Positions 1-9,488 of a stretch of 64,000 nucleotides of DNA are shown piece after piece. Made by a program: the position numbers and the translations under genes. Origin of the DNA: Candidatus Anammoxibacter sp. (lineage in GTDB: Bacteria; Planctomycetota; Brocadiia; Brocadiales; Anammoxibacteraceae); the NCBI GenBank assembly GCA_021777055.1, contig JAIQZO010000024.1, positions 463,625 through 527,624 of the forward strand, in the 5' to 3' direction. The notes below the pieces were generated by a model, which was given only the letters and a program-made list of their open reading frames with translations, had not been told where the DNA came from and searched no databases. How positions within the stretch are numbered: the first letter of the stretch is position 1; each line of letters starts with the position of its first letter.

Positions 1-1220
1 CCTTTCCGGTACCACTCTGAGGCAGAATCAAACACCCTTTCTGCATTGGGAATTACATTATCTCTTAATGTTCTTACCTCCATAAATGCCGTAGAGAGAT
101 CGTTGTAAGAATCCGAGAGCAGCCTTAACATCTGCAACTTTACTGTTTCTTTATCCTTTTCCGCTTTGTGTAGCCTATGCCTTGCTTCTAATCTGGAACC
201 CTGGTTTCTGTTAAATACCGGCAAAGGCATTTCGAACCCCATAACAAAGGCATCGCTGTTGTCTTCCGCAAAGAAGCGTTTGCCAAAACTGACAGTTACA
301 TCAGGTACCGCATCTGCATTTTCCCTTCTTATTACGGCCGTTCGCATCTCTAGTTCATGTTTCCAGCGGGCCAGCTCCGGGTTTTGTGAAAGTTTATCCG
401 TCAATTTATCTAGATCTGGAATTTCTCTTATTGTATAGAGAGATCCGGCCGCTCTTTTAAACTCAGGGCCGTAATTCCCCCAAAGAATTGCGAGGTTTCT
501 CCTTTTTGCGGATAATGTACGCGTCCACCTCCCAAGTTCTAAAAGTGCTGACGAAAGTGCAACTTCCGCATTTATCTCTTCGGTTGGGAACCCTTTGCCA
601 GCTTCTACCCTGGCAGAAACTGTATTAAGTACTCTCTGCGCAAATTTCTTTTGCTCTCCAGCAAGATAAAGATGTTCCTGCGCAGACAACAATTCTATGA
701 ATGCCCTCGCAGTTGCAGCTAATACATCAAGGCGTTTACTTTCATAATCCCACACAGACAAATCTTTCTCCAGTGTGGCAACTCTCTTTTTCTTTGATAT
801 TTTACCCCCCAGTGGCACAAGCTGGCTGATCCAGATGGTAGTTTCTACCCCGTCAAAATTCTGTTTTCCGTTTTCACCGCCAAAATTTTCAGCTTCTACC
901 AAAAGTTCAGGATTAGGAAATAATCCAGCCTGTAGATACTGGGCCTCCTTTGCCCTTATTTCCTTCGAGAATGACTTCAGTTCAGGATTCTGCAGCAGTG
1001 CCAGGGATAAAGCGCGCTGCAAAGTAATAACCCCCTGACTCTCATCTGGTTTTTCAACATCAGGCGAGATATATTGGTCATTTTGTGATACATGACGGCT
1101 ATTAACATAACCGTCAAACTGATCCTCTACTATAGATTTAGGATTAATTTCACTTTCAGAATAACTAATAGAACTTATTACCCAAATTAAAAAGGTAACA
1201 AATAGACATCTTACGGGCAT
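1..1220 (-). CDS. TolC/CzcC-like outer membrane efflux protein, C-terminus beyond window
   Basis: Open frame read on the minus strand from an ATG at 1220 to the window edge without a stop (about 406 codons). The start has a GGGAG Shine-Dalgarno sequence 6 nt upstream. The first 20 or so residues (MPVRCLFVTFLIWVISSISY) form a signal peptide. The mature part reads as an outer-membrane efflux protein: ITLQRALSLALLQNPEL, FPNPELLVEAENFGG, ISQLVPLGGKISKKKRVA, then long helical stretches and a second repeat (NPELARWKHELEMR, EMPLPVFNRNQGSRLEAR). This NPEL plus QxxPLGGK layout is typical of CzcC/CusC-type TolC relatives, which form the outer-membrane channel of tripartite metal or drug exporters. The inner-membrane pump and adaptor would be expected downstream, outside the window. 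The small exported protein at 1553-2014 is upstream on the same strand. Confidence 0.85.
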   Translation of the reverse strand, partial: MPVRCLFVTFLIWVISSISYSESEINPKSIVEDQFDGYVNSRHVSQNDQYISPDVEKPDESQGVITLQRALSLALLQNPELKSFSKEIRAKEAQYLQAGLFPNPELLVEAENFGGENGKQNFDGVETTIWISQLVPLGGKISKKKRVATLEKDLSVWDYESKRLDVLAATARAFIELLSAQEHLYLAGEQKKFAQRVLNTVSARVEAGKGFPTEEINAEVALSSALLELGRWTRTLSAKRRNLAILWGNYGPEFKRAAGSLYTIREIPDLDKLTDKLSQNPELARWKHELEMRTAVIRRENADAVPDVTVSFGKRFFAEDNSDAFVMGFEMPLPVFNRNQGSRLEARHRLHKAEKDKETVKLQMLRLLSDSYNDLSTAFMEVRTLRDNVIPNAERVFDSASEWYRK

Positions 1221-1552
1221 ACTTTTCTCCCGGGAATTGAATATTTACGAAAATGTTAAGATTGTTTAAGTGTGGTTCACAAATAATTTGTAGACCACAC
1301 CTAATACCACAATGTCATTGAATTAAGAATAGGTCGTATGGGTTAAGAAAAATGAACCCATCAAAACATTAGGTCTTATCGATGGGTTCTCTATTGCTCA
1401 ACCCATCAGACAATACTGTTTCAACAAAAAATCTATTAATTCAATTACATAGTCGAATACCCAGGCAGGAAATAAGAAAAAGAGTCGAACCATATGGCCA
1501 ACATCCACTGCTTATGCCTGGAAAACTATGAGTAGAATGAGAAAAGTTGGAA
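1221..1552. other. Intergenic region with three short hairpins
   Basis: No gene seen. The region holds three inverted repeats: GTGTGGT/ACCACAC at 1270-1300, ATGGGTT/AACCCAT at 1338-1361 and GATGGGTT/AACCCATC at 1381-1407. The last two share the same ATGGGTT core. They lie between the end of the small exported-protein gene and the start of the efflux gene, so they could end transcription or control read-through into the efflux gene. None has a clear T-run. Confidence 0.45.
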
Positions 1553-2014
1553 TTAAACCTGCAGAATTACAGTTTGGGCGGTAGAAATATGATATGCTAC
1601 CGGGGAAATTAATGGTGAATTTTTCCACATATCCGTATGTTTAAAAACATTATACAAATATGGAGAAACGTTTAAGAAGGAGATTAGCCGATCTAATGTC
1701 AAAAAACCAGCCCCGTTACTCTTTTCCGCACTAATAAAAAGAGGTACGTCGATACATAATCCACACGAATCGTCACACCCTTTCTCACTAATAATAGGAA
1801 AAGAGGGTCCATCGGATTTATCATTAAAAGACAAACAACACTTTCTGCCAGCGTTAAGCTCAATTTCTACACGTCCGTCCTCTTCAAAACACAAAACAAC
1901 ACCATGGCATAAAGTTTGAACTGTCACTGCAAAAATCAGGCAGTAAACTAACCACAGTTTTGTAAAAGAGTCAGAATTTATTAGAGTGTTAATGGATTTA
2001 ACCTGTATATTCAT
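1553..2014 (-). CDS. Small Cys-rich exported protein of unknown function
   Basis: A 153-residue protein with a hydrophobic segment near residues 20-40 (LWLVYCLIFAVTVQTLCHGV) that can act as a signal peptide or membrane anchor. After it come the motif CHGVVLCFEEDGRVEIE and cysteine pairs in KCCLSF, GCDDSCGLCIDVPL. Small proteins with a CHG...VLC..DG.V.IE start and a CG.C.D.PL segment occur, from memory, next to heavy-metal (Cus/Czc type) efflux operons; the TolC-like gene just downstream fits. The cysteines may bind metal, but this is inference. Its ATG lies one base past the trpC stop, so the two genes are probably cotranscribed. Confidence 0.6.
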   Translation of the reverse strand: MNIQVKSINTLINSDSFTKLWLVYCLIFAVTVQTLCHGVVLCFEEDGRVEIELNAGRKCCLSFNDKSDGPSFPIISEKGCDDSCGLCIDVPLFISAEKSNGAGFLTLDRLISFLNVSPYLYNVFKHTDMWKNSPLISPVAYHISTAQTVILQV

Positions 2015-2015
2015 A

Positions 2016-2840
2016 TTAATCTGATAATAACTTATCTAATTCATTACCAATGTCATCAGAAGCCATTAATGCAGTACCGATGAGAAACGCATCAACTCCA
2101 TTGGTTTCAAAGAATTTAATATCTTTTCTGGATTTTATACCACTTTCACTTACAATAACTTTATCATCCGGTATCCCTTTAGCGAGTTCTAGGGTTGTAT
2201 TGATATCAACATCAAAAGTTTTCAAATCTCTATTGTTTATACCAATAATATCTGGATTACAATTAACTGTCTTTTCCATATCATCAAACGTATGCACCTC
2301 AACCAATGCATCTATTCCCAGATCTTTAGAGAGCTCCAGATAATCATTAAGTTGTTTTGCATCAAGAATAGAAGCTATCAGCAACAATGCGTCAGCACCA
2401 AAAGCACACGATTCATATATCTGATACTCATCAAAGATGAAATCTTTACGTAAAACGGGAATATCTACGGTCCCTTTAACATCTTTCAAATACTCAATGT
2501 CTCCGTTAAAACCGAAACTGGTGGTCAAGACAGAGATAGCAGACGCACCATGACTCTCATATATCTTTGCAATTTCCACAGGAGAAAACTCTTTACGTAT
2601 CACACCCTTTGAGGGGCTGGCACTTTTAATTTCAGCAATTATTTTTGTCTTTATGCCATTTCTCCTGGCCAATACATCACCTTTTAGAGCATCCAGAAAT
2701 GAGACATTACCCGCAACCCCTTCTTTTTTTACACCAAGTCTCTTATCATCTGCACTCTTCCTGATCTCATTAAATGAACGTAAGGACTTTGCCTCTTTTA
2801 TCTCTTCTTTCTTCTTTTCCAGTATTTGATTGATTCTCAT
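2016..2840 (-). CDS. trpC: Indole-3-glycerol phosphate synthase
   Basis: A 274-residue protein that closes the indole ring in tryptophan synthesis, converting CdRP to indole-3-glycerol phosphate with loss of CO2 and water. TIM-barrel motifs are present in order: IIAEIKSASPSKGVI (catalytic Lys), ISVLTT, PVLRKDFIFDEYQIYE (catalytic Lys), LVEVHTFDD, IIGINNRDLKTF (Asn-Arg) and VSESGI at the phosphate site. Length is normal for the family. No other trp gene is nearby, so trpC is isolated from the rest of the pathway here, as in many planctomycetes. It sits 86 nt downstream of hemB on the same strand and one base upstream of the small Cys-rich protein. Confidence 0.95.
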   Translation of the reverse strand: MRINQILEKKKEEIKEAKSLRSFNEIRKSADDKRLGVKKEGVAGNVSFLDALKGDVLARRNGIKTKIIAEIKSASPSKGVIRKEFSPVEIAKIYESHGASAISVLTTSFGFNGDIEYLKDVKGTVDIPVLRKDFIFDEYQIYESCAFGADALLLIASILDAKQLNDYLELSKDLGIDALVEVHTFDDMEKTVNCNPDIIGINNRDLKTFDVDINTTLELAKGIPDDKVIVSESGIKSRKDIKFFETNGVDAFLIGTALMASDDIGNELDKLLSD

Positions 2841-2925
2841 TTATGCACTTACGGTAAAATCAAGAACTTACCCATTTCACCTTCCCTTAAAAATATTTTC
2901 CCATCTCTTGTTAAAAATCTTACAC

Positions 2926-3927
2926 TCAATCTTCCTGCTCACTAAGCCATTTTGCTGCATCTTTTGCCCAATATGTGAGAATTATATCCGCTCCGGCCCG
3001 CTTAATGCAAGTAAGCAATTCAAGAACCGTATCTTTTTCGCTAAGCCAGCCATTCTGGGCAGCCGCTTTTATCATAGAGTACTCACCACTCACATTATAA
3101 GCCGCAATGGGGTAGTTAAACTGATCTTTAACCCTTTGTATAATATCCAAATATGGTAACGCCGGCTTTACCATTACGATGTCAGCCCCCTCTTCAATAT
3201 CCATCTCTACCTCTCTGATTGCTTCATTTGTGTTGCATGGATCCATTTGGTAAGTTTTTCTGTTACCAAACGCTGGTGGTGATTCTGCCGCATCCCGAAA
3301 CGGTCCATAAAACCCTGAAGAGTACTTTGCAGAGTATGCCATAATCGGTATGTTTTCAAATCCGTTTTCATCCAGCGCCTTGCGGATACAAGCAATACGG
3401 CCGTCCATCATATCACTAGGGGCTACCATATCCGCCCCTGCTTTTGCATGGGAGATCGCCTCTTTTACCAAGAGCTTCAGTGTTTCATCGTTATCAACAT
3501 CAAACCTTCCGGTAACAGGATCTTTCTTTATGTACCCGCAGTGACCATGGCTTGTATACTCACACATACAGACATCTGTAATAACCATAATATCCTTGTT
3601 TTCTGACTTTATCGCCCTAATCGCCTCCTGTATAATGCCATCATCAGCATAAGCAGTGCTACCAATTTCATCTTTACTCTCAGGAATACCAAAAAGTATT
3701 ACCCCTGGTATGTTTAGTTTATCTATCTCCTTGATCTCCTCTACCAGCATGTCAATAGAGAGCTGGTATATCCCAGGCATAGAGCTTATTTCTTTCTTAA
3801 CACCTTTCCCCGGACACACAAAGAGCGGTAGTATAAAGTCATCAACAGATAGAGTGGTTTCCCTTACCATCCTTCTGAACTGTCTGTTTTTTCTCAACCG
3901 TCTAGGCCGATAAAAAGGAAATTTCAT
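2926..3927 (-). CDS. hemB: Delta-aminolevulinic acid dehydratase (porphobilinogen synthase)
   Basis: Condenses two 5-aminolevulinate molecules to porphobilinogen in tetrapyrrole synthesis. The frame is open from a TTG at 3954, but the ATG at 3927 has AGGAG 8 nt upstream and gives the usual N-terminus [14 protein letters not shown], so I chose it (333 residues). The cysteine-rich metal site is present ([14 protein letters not shown]), so it is a zinc-type enzyme. Both active-site lysines are visible: one in [18 protein letters not shown] and the Schiff-base lysine in [14 protein letters not shown]. Other haem genes in the window (hemA at 8.2 kb, cobA-hemD at 38 kb) are in separate units. Confidence 0.96.
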   Translation of the reverse strand: MKFPFYRPRRLRKNRQFRRMVRETTLSVDDFILPLFVCPGKGVKKEISSMPGIYQLSIDMLVEEIKEIDKLNIPGVILFGIPESKDEIGSTAYADDGIIQEAIRAIKSENKDIMVITDVCMCEYTSHGHCGYIKKDPVTGRFDVDNDETLKLLVKEAISHAKAGADMVAPSDMMDGRIACIRKALDENGFENIPIMAYSAKYSSGFYGPFRDAAESPPAFGNRKTYQMDPCNTNEAIREVEMDIEEGADIVMVKPALPYLDIIQRVKDQFNYPIAAYNVSGEYSMIKAAAQNGWLSEKDTVLELLTCIKRAGADIILTYWAKDAAKWLSEQED

Positions 3928-4047
3928 GCCATTACTCCTAACTTTAAGTATCAAACATCCATAATATAAACTTTCTGTGATTAATTGTAAAAAATAATAA
4001 GAGATAAAACAAATATATACTTAGGAAGGTCGTAAATTAAAGGTAAA

Positions 4048-4188
4048 TTAGGTGAATAGGCGGAAGGCGGAAGGTTAAAGCATAAAACCTTTTAAGCCAT
4101 CAGGATGAAGGTTGGATTTAAAAGAGAGGGCCTTTTTGCATTTTGCCTTTAAGCTTCAGACTCAAGTCTTCTGCTTATCCAGCGAAGT
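4048..4188. repeat. Degenerate copy of the GGCTGAAG inverted-repeat element
   Basis: Between hemB and groES. The left part reads AGGTGAATAGGCGGAAGGCGGA followed by AAGCATAAA. The right part contains AAGTCTTCTGCTTATCCAGCGAAGTAG, which mirrors it imperfectly. This matches the intact elements at 20954-21098 and 63309-63460 in layout (TAGGCTGAAGGCTGAAG ... CTTCAGCCTATCC) but has many substitutions, so it looks like an old, decayed copy. Confidence 0.55.
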
Positions 4189-4279
4189 AGTTACAATTTT
4201 TATTTGAAATTTCTTTAATTCTACGATATTTTATATTAATCCTTCGGGTATTTAGATAAGACTTTAGGAATATTTATGT

Positions 4280-4285
4280 TATAAT
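4280..4285 (+). promoter_or_regulatory. Possible -10 element of the groESL promoter
   Basis: A perfect TATAAT lies 86 nt before the groES start in an AT-rich leader. No good -35 box is seen at 16-18 bp; TTTAGA at 4251 is too far. I looked for a CIRCE operator (TTAGCACTC-N9-GAGTGCTAA) and found none, so HrcA control is not indicated by this leader. Confidence 0.35.
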
Positions 4286-4370
4286 GCAATTCTCGTGAAA
4301 AAATGAAATATAATAAACAATAATGTATAATAAATTTAACGTAACATTTTTTATTTAAGGAGGTTATTAG

Positions 4371-4664
4371 ATGGCAGCAAAAATTAAACCATTAGGCGAC
4401 AAGGTGTTAATTAAAAGAGTAGAAGCGGAAGAAAAGACAGCAGGAGGTATTCTTTTACCGGATTCTGCAAAAGAGAAGCCAAAAGAAGGAAACGTTGTCG
4501 TATTAGGAGACGGTAAGCTTCTCGAAGATGGGAGCAGGGCGCCTTTTCAGGTTAAAGTAGGAGATAAGGTTCTATTTACATCTTATGCAGGAAATGAACT
4601 CACCGCAAAGGGCGAAGAGTACCTTTTAATGTCAGAAGATGATATTTTAGCTGTTATTGATTAA
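4371..4664 (+). CDS. groES: Co-chaperonin GroES
   Basis: A 97-residue Cpn10. It forms the heptameric lid on GroEL and helps fold cytosolic proteins. Visible motifs: [23 protein letters not shown] at the start (core PLGDKVLIK), the mobile loop [16 protein letters not shown], and the C-terminal [15 protein letters not shown]. It has a strong AAGGAGG ribosome site and lies 27 nt upstream of groEL, the normal operon. Confidence 0.98.
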   Translation: MAAKIKPLGDKVLIKRVEAEEKTAGGILLPDSAKEKPKEGNVVVLGDGKLLEDGSRAPFQVKVGDKVLFTSYAGNELTAKGEEYLLMSEDDILAVID

Positions 4665-4691
4665 TTAATGGTCTTTTTGGAGAGAGAGTAA

Positions 4692-6281
4692 ATGGCGGGA
4701 AAAACGATCTTTTATGGTAATGATGCCAGCAACCATATTGTTAACGGAATAAATAAACTAACTGAAGCAGTTAAAGTAACATTAGGGCCAAAAGGAAGAA
4801 ATGTAATTATTGGAAAGAGTTTCGGATCTCCAACAATTACTAAAGACGGTGTATCTGTTGCAAAAGAGATAGAACTTGAAAATGCATACGAAAACATCGG
4901 TGCAACAATGATTAAAGAAGTTGCAAAGAAAACAAACGATGATACCGGGGATGGAACCACCACATCCACTATCCTTGCCGCTGCAATATTTAAAGAGGGA
5001 TTAAAGCATGTAATCGCAGGTGCAAACCCAATGGATCTGAAAAATGGCATAACAAAGGCAGTTGACGCACTAATTACAGATATTGGTAACCGGAGTACTC
5101 CTGTTAAGGACAAGGAATTAATAAAACATGTTGCAACTGTTGCCTCAAATAATGACAAAGAGATTGGTGAGCAAATTGCTCTTGCAATGGAAAGAGTGGG
5201 AAACAATGGTGTTATTACAGTTGAAGAGGGCAAAGGAGTTGAAACAGATGTAGAGTTTACGGAAGGGATGCAGTTTAACAAAGGATACCTCTCCCCTTAT
5301 TTTATTACTGACCAGGAAAGACTGGAAGCAGTACTGGAAAAGCCATATATATTGATTCATGAAAAGAAGCTATCAAGCGCAAAAGATCTAATTCCGATTC
5401 TGGATAATATCTCTAAATCAGGTAAACCGTTACTGATTATCGCCGAAGATATAGATGGTGAAGCATTAACTGTCTTAGTTATTAACAAGTTAAAGGGAAC
5501 ACTGAACTGCGTAGCGGTCAAAGCCCCTGACTTTGGCGACCGGAGAAAGGCAATATTGGGGGATATAGCGGCTTTAACAGGCGCTAAACCTGTTTTTGAG
5601 GATCTAGGCATAAGCCTTGACAAGCTGACAATAACCGATTTGGGCCAGGCACAAAAAGTCATTATAGGAAAAGAGGATACCACAATACTGGAAGGCGACG
5701 GCAACAAAGATGAACTCCAAAATCGCATTGACCAGATTAAAGGAGAGATGGAGGCCTCTAGTTCAGATTATGATAAGGAAAAATTACAGGAACGCCTAGC
5801 AAAACTTGCAGGCGGTGTAGCAAAAATAAATGCTGGGGCTACAACTGAAACAGAAATGAAAGAGAAAAAGGCCAGAATAGAGGACGCTATTCAGGCCACA
5901 AAGGTTGCATCTGAAGAGGGAATTGTTGCTGGCGGTGGAGTTACGCTACTTAGAGCAGGTAAGAGTCTTGATAATCTAACTGTTAGCGGAGATGAAAAAC
6001 TAGGGGTTTCAATTGTCAAAAAAGCAATTGAAGAGCCAATTAAACAGATAGCAAGAAATGCAGGTGCAGACGGAGAACTGATATTAATGAAAGTATTAGA
6101 GCTGGAAGGCAACTTTGGTTATAATGGACTCAATGGTGAATTTTGTGACCTGTTTAATGCAGGTATCGTTGACCCAGCTAAGGTAGTAAAGACATCGCTT
6201 AAAAATGGAGCTAGTATTGCCTCCTTATTATTAACAACAAAGGCATTGGTTGCCGATGATCAAGAAAAAGAGAACGATTAA
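4692..6281 (+). CDS. groEL: Chaperonin GroEL
   Basis: A 529-residue Cpn60 that folds proteins with GroES and ATP in the cytosol. Family signatures: VTLGPKGRNVIIGKSFG near the start, NDDTGDGTTTSTILAA with the catalytic Asp, GANPMDLKNGI, and near the end EEGIVAGGGVTLLRAG. The protein ends in ...DDQEKEND, without the GGM-rich tail of many GroELs, and is slightly shorter than E. coli GroEL. Partner of the groES gene just upstream. Planctomycetes often carry several GroELs, so the genome may hold others. Confidence 0.97.
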   Translation: MAGKTIFYGNDASNHIVNGINKLTEAVKVTLGPKGRNVIIGKSFGSPTITKDGVSVAKEIELENAYENIGATMIKEVAKKTNDDTGDGTTTSTILAAAIFKEGLKHVIAGANPMDLKNGITKAVDALITDIGNRSTPVKDKELIKHVATVASNNDKEIGEQIALAMERVGNNGVITVEEGKGVETDVEFTEGMQFNKGYLSPYFITDQERLEAVLEKPYILIHEKKLSSAKDLIPILDNISKSGKPLLIIAEDIDGEALTVLVINKLKGTLNCVAVKAPDFGDRRKAILGDIAALTGAKPVFEDLGISLDKLTITDLGQAQKVIIGKEDTTILEGDGNKDELQNRIDQIKGEMEASSSDYDKEKLQERLAKLAGGVAKINAGATTETEMKEKKARIEDAIQATKVASEEGIVAGGGVTLLRAGKSLDNLTVSGDEKLGVSIVKKAIEEPIKQIARNAGADGELILMKVLELEGNFGYNGLNGEFCDLFNAGIVDPAKVVKTSLKNGASIASLLLTTKALVADDQEKEND

Positions 6282-6290
6282 TAATAAAAC

Positions 6291-6314
6291 AGTGCTTTCT
6301 GGAAAGAAAGCACT
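6291..6314 (+). terminator. Hairpin just after groEL
   Basis: Perfect 10-bp stem AGTGCTTTCT / AGAAAGCACT with loop GGAA, starting 9 nt after the groEL stop. It has no T-run, so it may be an mRNA 3' stabiliser or first part of a double terminator with the hairpin at 6361-6393. Confidence 0.55.
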
Positions 6315-6360
6315 ATACAACCACAACTTGCCTTTCTACAATGCATTACAATATTCCAGC

Positions 6361-6393
6361 AAGGGTAACAGTACACTTCACACTGTTACCCTT
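6361..6393 (+). terminator. Probable groESL transcription terminator
   Basis: Perfect 12-bp stem AAGGGTAACAGT / ACTGTTACCCTT with a 9-nt loop. A run of seven T follows about 14 nt later. The rest of the 6282-6760 gap holds only AT-rich sequence. Confidence 0.65.
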
Positions 6394-6760
6394 GATTTGG
6401 AGACGGCTTTTTTTAATGATAGATAATGTAAAGAAATACTACTTATTAATGTAAAAATTTTTAAGTGTATTTCTTTTTTTTTTGCAACTTTTGCCTGCAA
6501 CATAATATCATTCGGAAGGGCAAAAATTAGGATAAGGCATTATTATAGTGCTGTAAATTGCATCTAATTTTTATCGACATGTGTATAATCTTTGATCATG
6601 AGAAATTGAAAGTATAACCGGACACTTATTAAGTTTATGGTATGGGGAAAAAATCATAGACAAAATAACCAAAGAGATAAGCTGTTCATGACGGGATTAA
6701 TAGTACTTCAACATGAACAAAATTAGGACAACGATTAATAAGAGAAACTAACAGACTGAA

Positions 6761-8131
6761 ATGATTATAAACTTACCTTCAGAAAAATTAAAGATTGGGA
6801 TGCTTGTTGATTTATCAGAGTGGTGGCTGTTAAACCCCTTCTGGAAGAATCAATTTATAATTAGTTCAGACAAACAAATAAAGAGAATAATAGACACTGG
6901 GATCAAAAAGGTAAAAGTAGATACCCATAAAAGCACTATTAAGATCGAAACCGTTAATAAAACAGATACAATACCTGCAACAAAAGAGGGTTCTAACATC
7001 CAACCAGATAGAGAGAAGAGTTTAATTAACACGTTTAAGGATATGGATCAAGAACCACCATCAGATGGGAAAAAGAGATTAATTAATACGTTTGAGGATA
7101 TAGATCAAAAAGATGCCGCTGATGACAATATTAGTACCCAGGCAGAAGATGAATTAGAACCTGCAGAAGCAAAGCCGAACCACGTAAACACCTCTACAAA
7201 CCATGAAAAGGATGTAAAGGTACATGTAAACAACACCAAAGTTAGTGAAGGTAAACTCACACCTGCAGATGCAAAGCCGAACCAGGTAACCACCTCTACT
7301 AACCATGAAAATGATGTAAAGGTAGAGGTAAACTACACCAACGTTAGTGAAGATGAAAATAAGGACAAGGTATCACCATTTATCAATAGCCTTGTTGATA
7401 CAGAAATTGCTCAAGCCCTAAACGATAAAAGCTTGTCGCCTGACAATAGGGCAAAAGTTGTTCACAAATACGCAATATCATTAATGGAAAACCTTTTACG
7501 CTCACCAACTGCAGAAGCTATAGGAGAATCTAAAAAGGGGATATCATCATTAGTGGATATTATCCTGGAAGAAGATGGTACTGCCAAAAACCTTTTAAAG
7601 ATAATTTCCCACGATCATTATACATATACACACTCAGTAAATGTTGGAGTGAAATCAGTGCTACTTGCAAAGAGATTATATAAGAGCGCAGACAAAAAGC
7701 TGATGGATGAACTAGGGGCAGGATTCTTTCTGCACGATTTGGGTAAAGTAAAGATTAACTCTTCCATTATCAATAAACAAGGGAAGCTTACTGATAATGA
7801 AATGGATATTATGAGAACTCACCCGGAAGAGGGATATAAGATCCTGAACAACGCAAAGTGTTTAACAACTGAAGCATGGATTATTATTCTGCAGCACCAT
7901 GAAAGGGACGATGGAAATGGTTATCCACACAAGTTATCCGGGGAGGATATACACCCATATGCACGTATCTGTGCAATTGCGGACATATATGACGCTTTAA
8001 CAGCAAAACGTTCGTACAAGAAGAAAAAAACGCCGGTTGAAGCCTTAAAAATAATGCACCAGGATATGGCAAATCATTTTAACCGTGAACTACTTGAAAA
8101 CTTTGTTGACCTCTTTAAACAGTTAAAATAA
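6761..8131 (+). CDS. HD-GYP domain protein, probable cyclic di-GMP phosphodiesterase
   Basis: A 456-residue cytosolic protein. The N-terminal 60 residues (INLPSEKLKIGMLVDLSEWW... LIRRIIDTGIKKVKVD-like) resemble the DUF3391 module often found in front of HD-GYP domains. The C-terminal half is an HD-GYP domain: SHDHYTYTHSVNVGVKS, HDLGKVKI (HD pair), HPEEGYKIL, LQHHERDDGNGYPHKL (GYP motif) and IADIYDALTAKRSYKK. Such enzymes hydrolyse c-di-GMP and link to motility or attachment. The middle (about 87-200) is low-complexity and built of two repeated units: LINTFKDMDQ/LINTFEDIDQ and two 31-residue copies at about 134-164 and 168-198. The linker length may therefore vary between strains. Confidence 0.88.
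   Translation: MIINLPSEKLKIGMLVDLSEWWLLNPFWKNQFIISSDKQIKRIIDTGIKKVKVDTHKSTIKIETVNKTDTIPATKEGSNIQPDREKSLINTFKDMDQEPPSDGKKRLINTFEDIDQKDAADDNISTQAEDELEPAEAKPNHVNTSTNHEKDVKVHVNNTKVSEGKLTPADAKPNQVTTSTNHENDVKVEVNYTNVSEDENKDKVSPFINSLVDTEIAQALNDKSLSPDNRAKVVHKYAISLMENLLRSPTAEAIGESKKGISSLVDIILEEDGTAKNLLKIISHDHYTYTHSVNVGVKSVLLAKRLYKSADKKLMDELGAGFFLHDLGKVKINSSIINKQGKLTDNEMDIMRTHPEEGYKILNNAKCLTTEAWIIILQHHERDDGNGYPHKLSGEDIHPYARICAIADIYDALTAKRSYKKKKTPVEALKIMHQDMANHFNRELLENFVDLFKQLK
7162..7352 (+). repeat. In-frame tandem repeat inside the HD-GYP gene
   Basis: Two copies of about 92 bp, 102 bp apart, starting CCTGCAGAAGCAAAGCCGAA and CCTGCAGATGCAAAGCCGAA. They encode PAEAKPN...VSEG and PADAKPN...VSED. They differ at several positions, so the duplication is not recent. 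Confidence 0.75.
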
Positions 8132-8151
8132 ACAATAGATCCCTGGCAATC

Positions 8152-9426
8152 TCACACCTCAACGCCTTTTATACCAAACAATTTCCTGATAACCTCAATA
8201 TATTTATGACCACTACCATTCTTTGCTTCCTGTTTTCCAACTTTGGCAGGCTGATGAAGAATCTTGTTAATCGTCCTTTCCATTGCATAAACAACTTGAT
8301 CCCAATCCTTTGGGTCAATATTCGTCAACTTCGGTTTTAACCGCAAAAGCTCCTCTTCTCCTATACAGTGGAAATGCCTTCTAAGCTGTGCAACCACAGG
8401 TGCAATTTTTATCTCTTCAAGCCAAGATATAAAACGATTAACCTCATTTTCGATTAGAACCTTACACTCTTCTATCTCATTCTCACGCTCTCCCACGTTC
8501 TTACTAACAACAGAATTGAGGTCATCAATGTTATAAAGATAAACATTACTCATTTTACCCACCGCAGGGTCAATATCCCGTGGAACGGCAATATCAATAA
8601 GAAACATAGGGTTGCCTCTGCGGGCCTTAATCCCATCGACAATATTTTCTGGGCTAATAACGAAATGCGGTGCAGAAGTAGAACTTATGACAATATCAGC
8701 CTTTGGTAAATACTCGTTGAGCAAATCATATTTTATCGCTTTACCCCCGTACTCACTTGCTAACGCCTCAGCATTTTCGTAACTCCTGTTTGTAACCATA
8801 ACGGCGTTTATACCCTCAGCACACAGGCTCTTTACTACCAGCTCACACATCTCTCCGGCACCTATAATAAAGACAACCTTATCTGAGAATTCCTGAAAAA
8901 TCCTCTTGGCAAACTCTACGGCAACAGAGCTAACAGATACCTTACCTTGACAAATCGTACTGTTTGTATGTATTGATTTTGCAACCGCTAAAGATTGCTG
9001 AAAAAGCTGATTTAACACCTTATCTGTACACTCTTCCTCTTTGGCGGTGGTATAAGCTTCTTTTACTTGTGATATAATCTGCGACTCACCTAACACCATT
9101 GAGTCCAGGCTGGAAGTCACTTGAAAGAGGTGGTTTACCGCATCCCCCCCACTATAATAATACCAATAATCAACAAATGAAGATTTCTCTAAACCATGAA
9201 AGACAGCCAGAAAATCGTACACATCCTCATCTATTACACAGTTCTCAGGCTCTGCAACATAAATTTCTACCCGGTTACAAGTTGAAAGGATAACAACCTC
9301 GGCAGAAGGAAATCTACGAGAAAACTGTGATAACGCAATAGGTACAGATGATTTGTTAAAGGCCAATTTTTCTCTTATTTCAACAGGAGCAGATTTATGA
9401 TTAAGCCCAACAACTAATAAATTCAT
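8152..9426 (-). CDS. hemA: Glutamyl-tRNA reductase
   Basis: A 424-residue enzyme that reduces glutamyl-tRNA(Glu) to glutamate-1-semialdehyde, the first committed step of the C5 route to haem. Motifs: N-terminal MNLLVVGLNHKSAPVEIREK, LSTCNRVEIYV with the catalytic Cys, LGESQIISQVKEAY, VSSVAVEFAKRIF, the NADPH-binding VFIIGAGEMCELVVKSL and VTNRSYENAEALA. Length is normal. It lies 62 nt downstream of the HemX-like gene on the same strand, the arrangement known from many bacteria with a hemX-hemA pair. Confidence 0.96.
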   Translation of the reverse strand: MNLLVVGLNHKSAPVEIREKLAFNKSSVPIALSQFSRRFPSAEVVILSTCNRVEIYVAEPENCVIDEDVYDFLAVFHGLEKSSFVDYWYYYSGGDAVNHLFQVTSSLDSMVLGESQIISQVKEAYTTAKEEECTDKVLNQLFQQSLAVAKSIHTNSTICQGKVSVSSVAVEFAKRIFQEFSDKVVFIIGAGEMCELVVKSLCAEGINAVMVTNRSYENAEALASEYGGKAIKYDLLNEYLPKADIVISSTSAPHFVISPENIVDGIKARRGNPMFLIDIAVPRDIDPAVGKMSNVYLYNIDDLNSVVSKNVGERENEIEECKVLIENEVNRFISWLEEIKIAPVVAQLRRHFHCIGEEELLRLKPKLTNIDPKDWDQVVYAMERTINKILHQPAKVGKQEAKNGSGHKYIEVIRKLFGIKGVEV

Positions 9427-9488
9427 AATAATTCAACCAAAAAATTGTACAAAACACTATTCGTTATACTTAACGATGATATAAATCT

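Noticed and set aside
1338..1407. Repeated ATGGGTT hairpins considered as CRISPR or riboswitch
   Set aside because: Only two hairpins with different spacing, no aptamer-like conserved core and no adjacent cas gene.
4200..4370. CIRCE operator upstream of groES
   Set aside because: No TTAGCACTC or its inverted partner in the leader.
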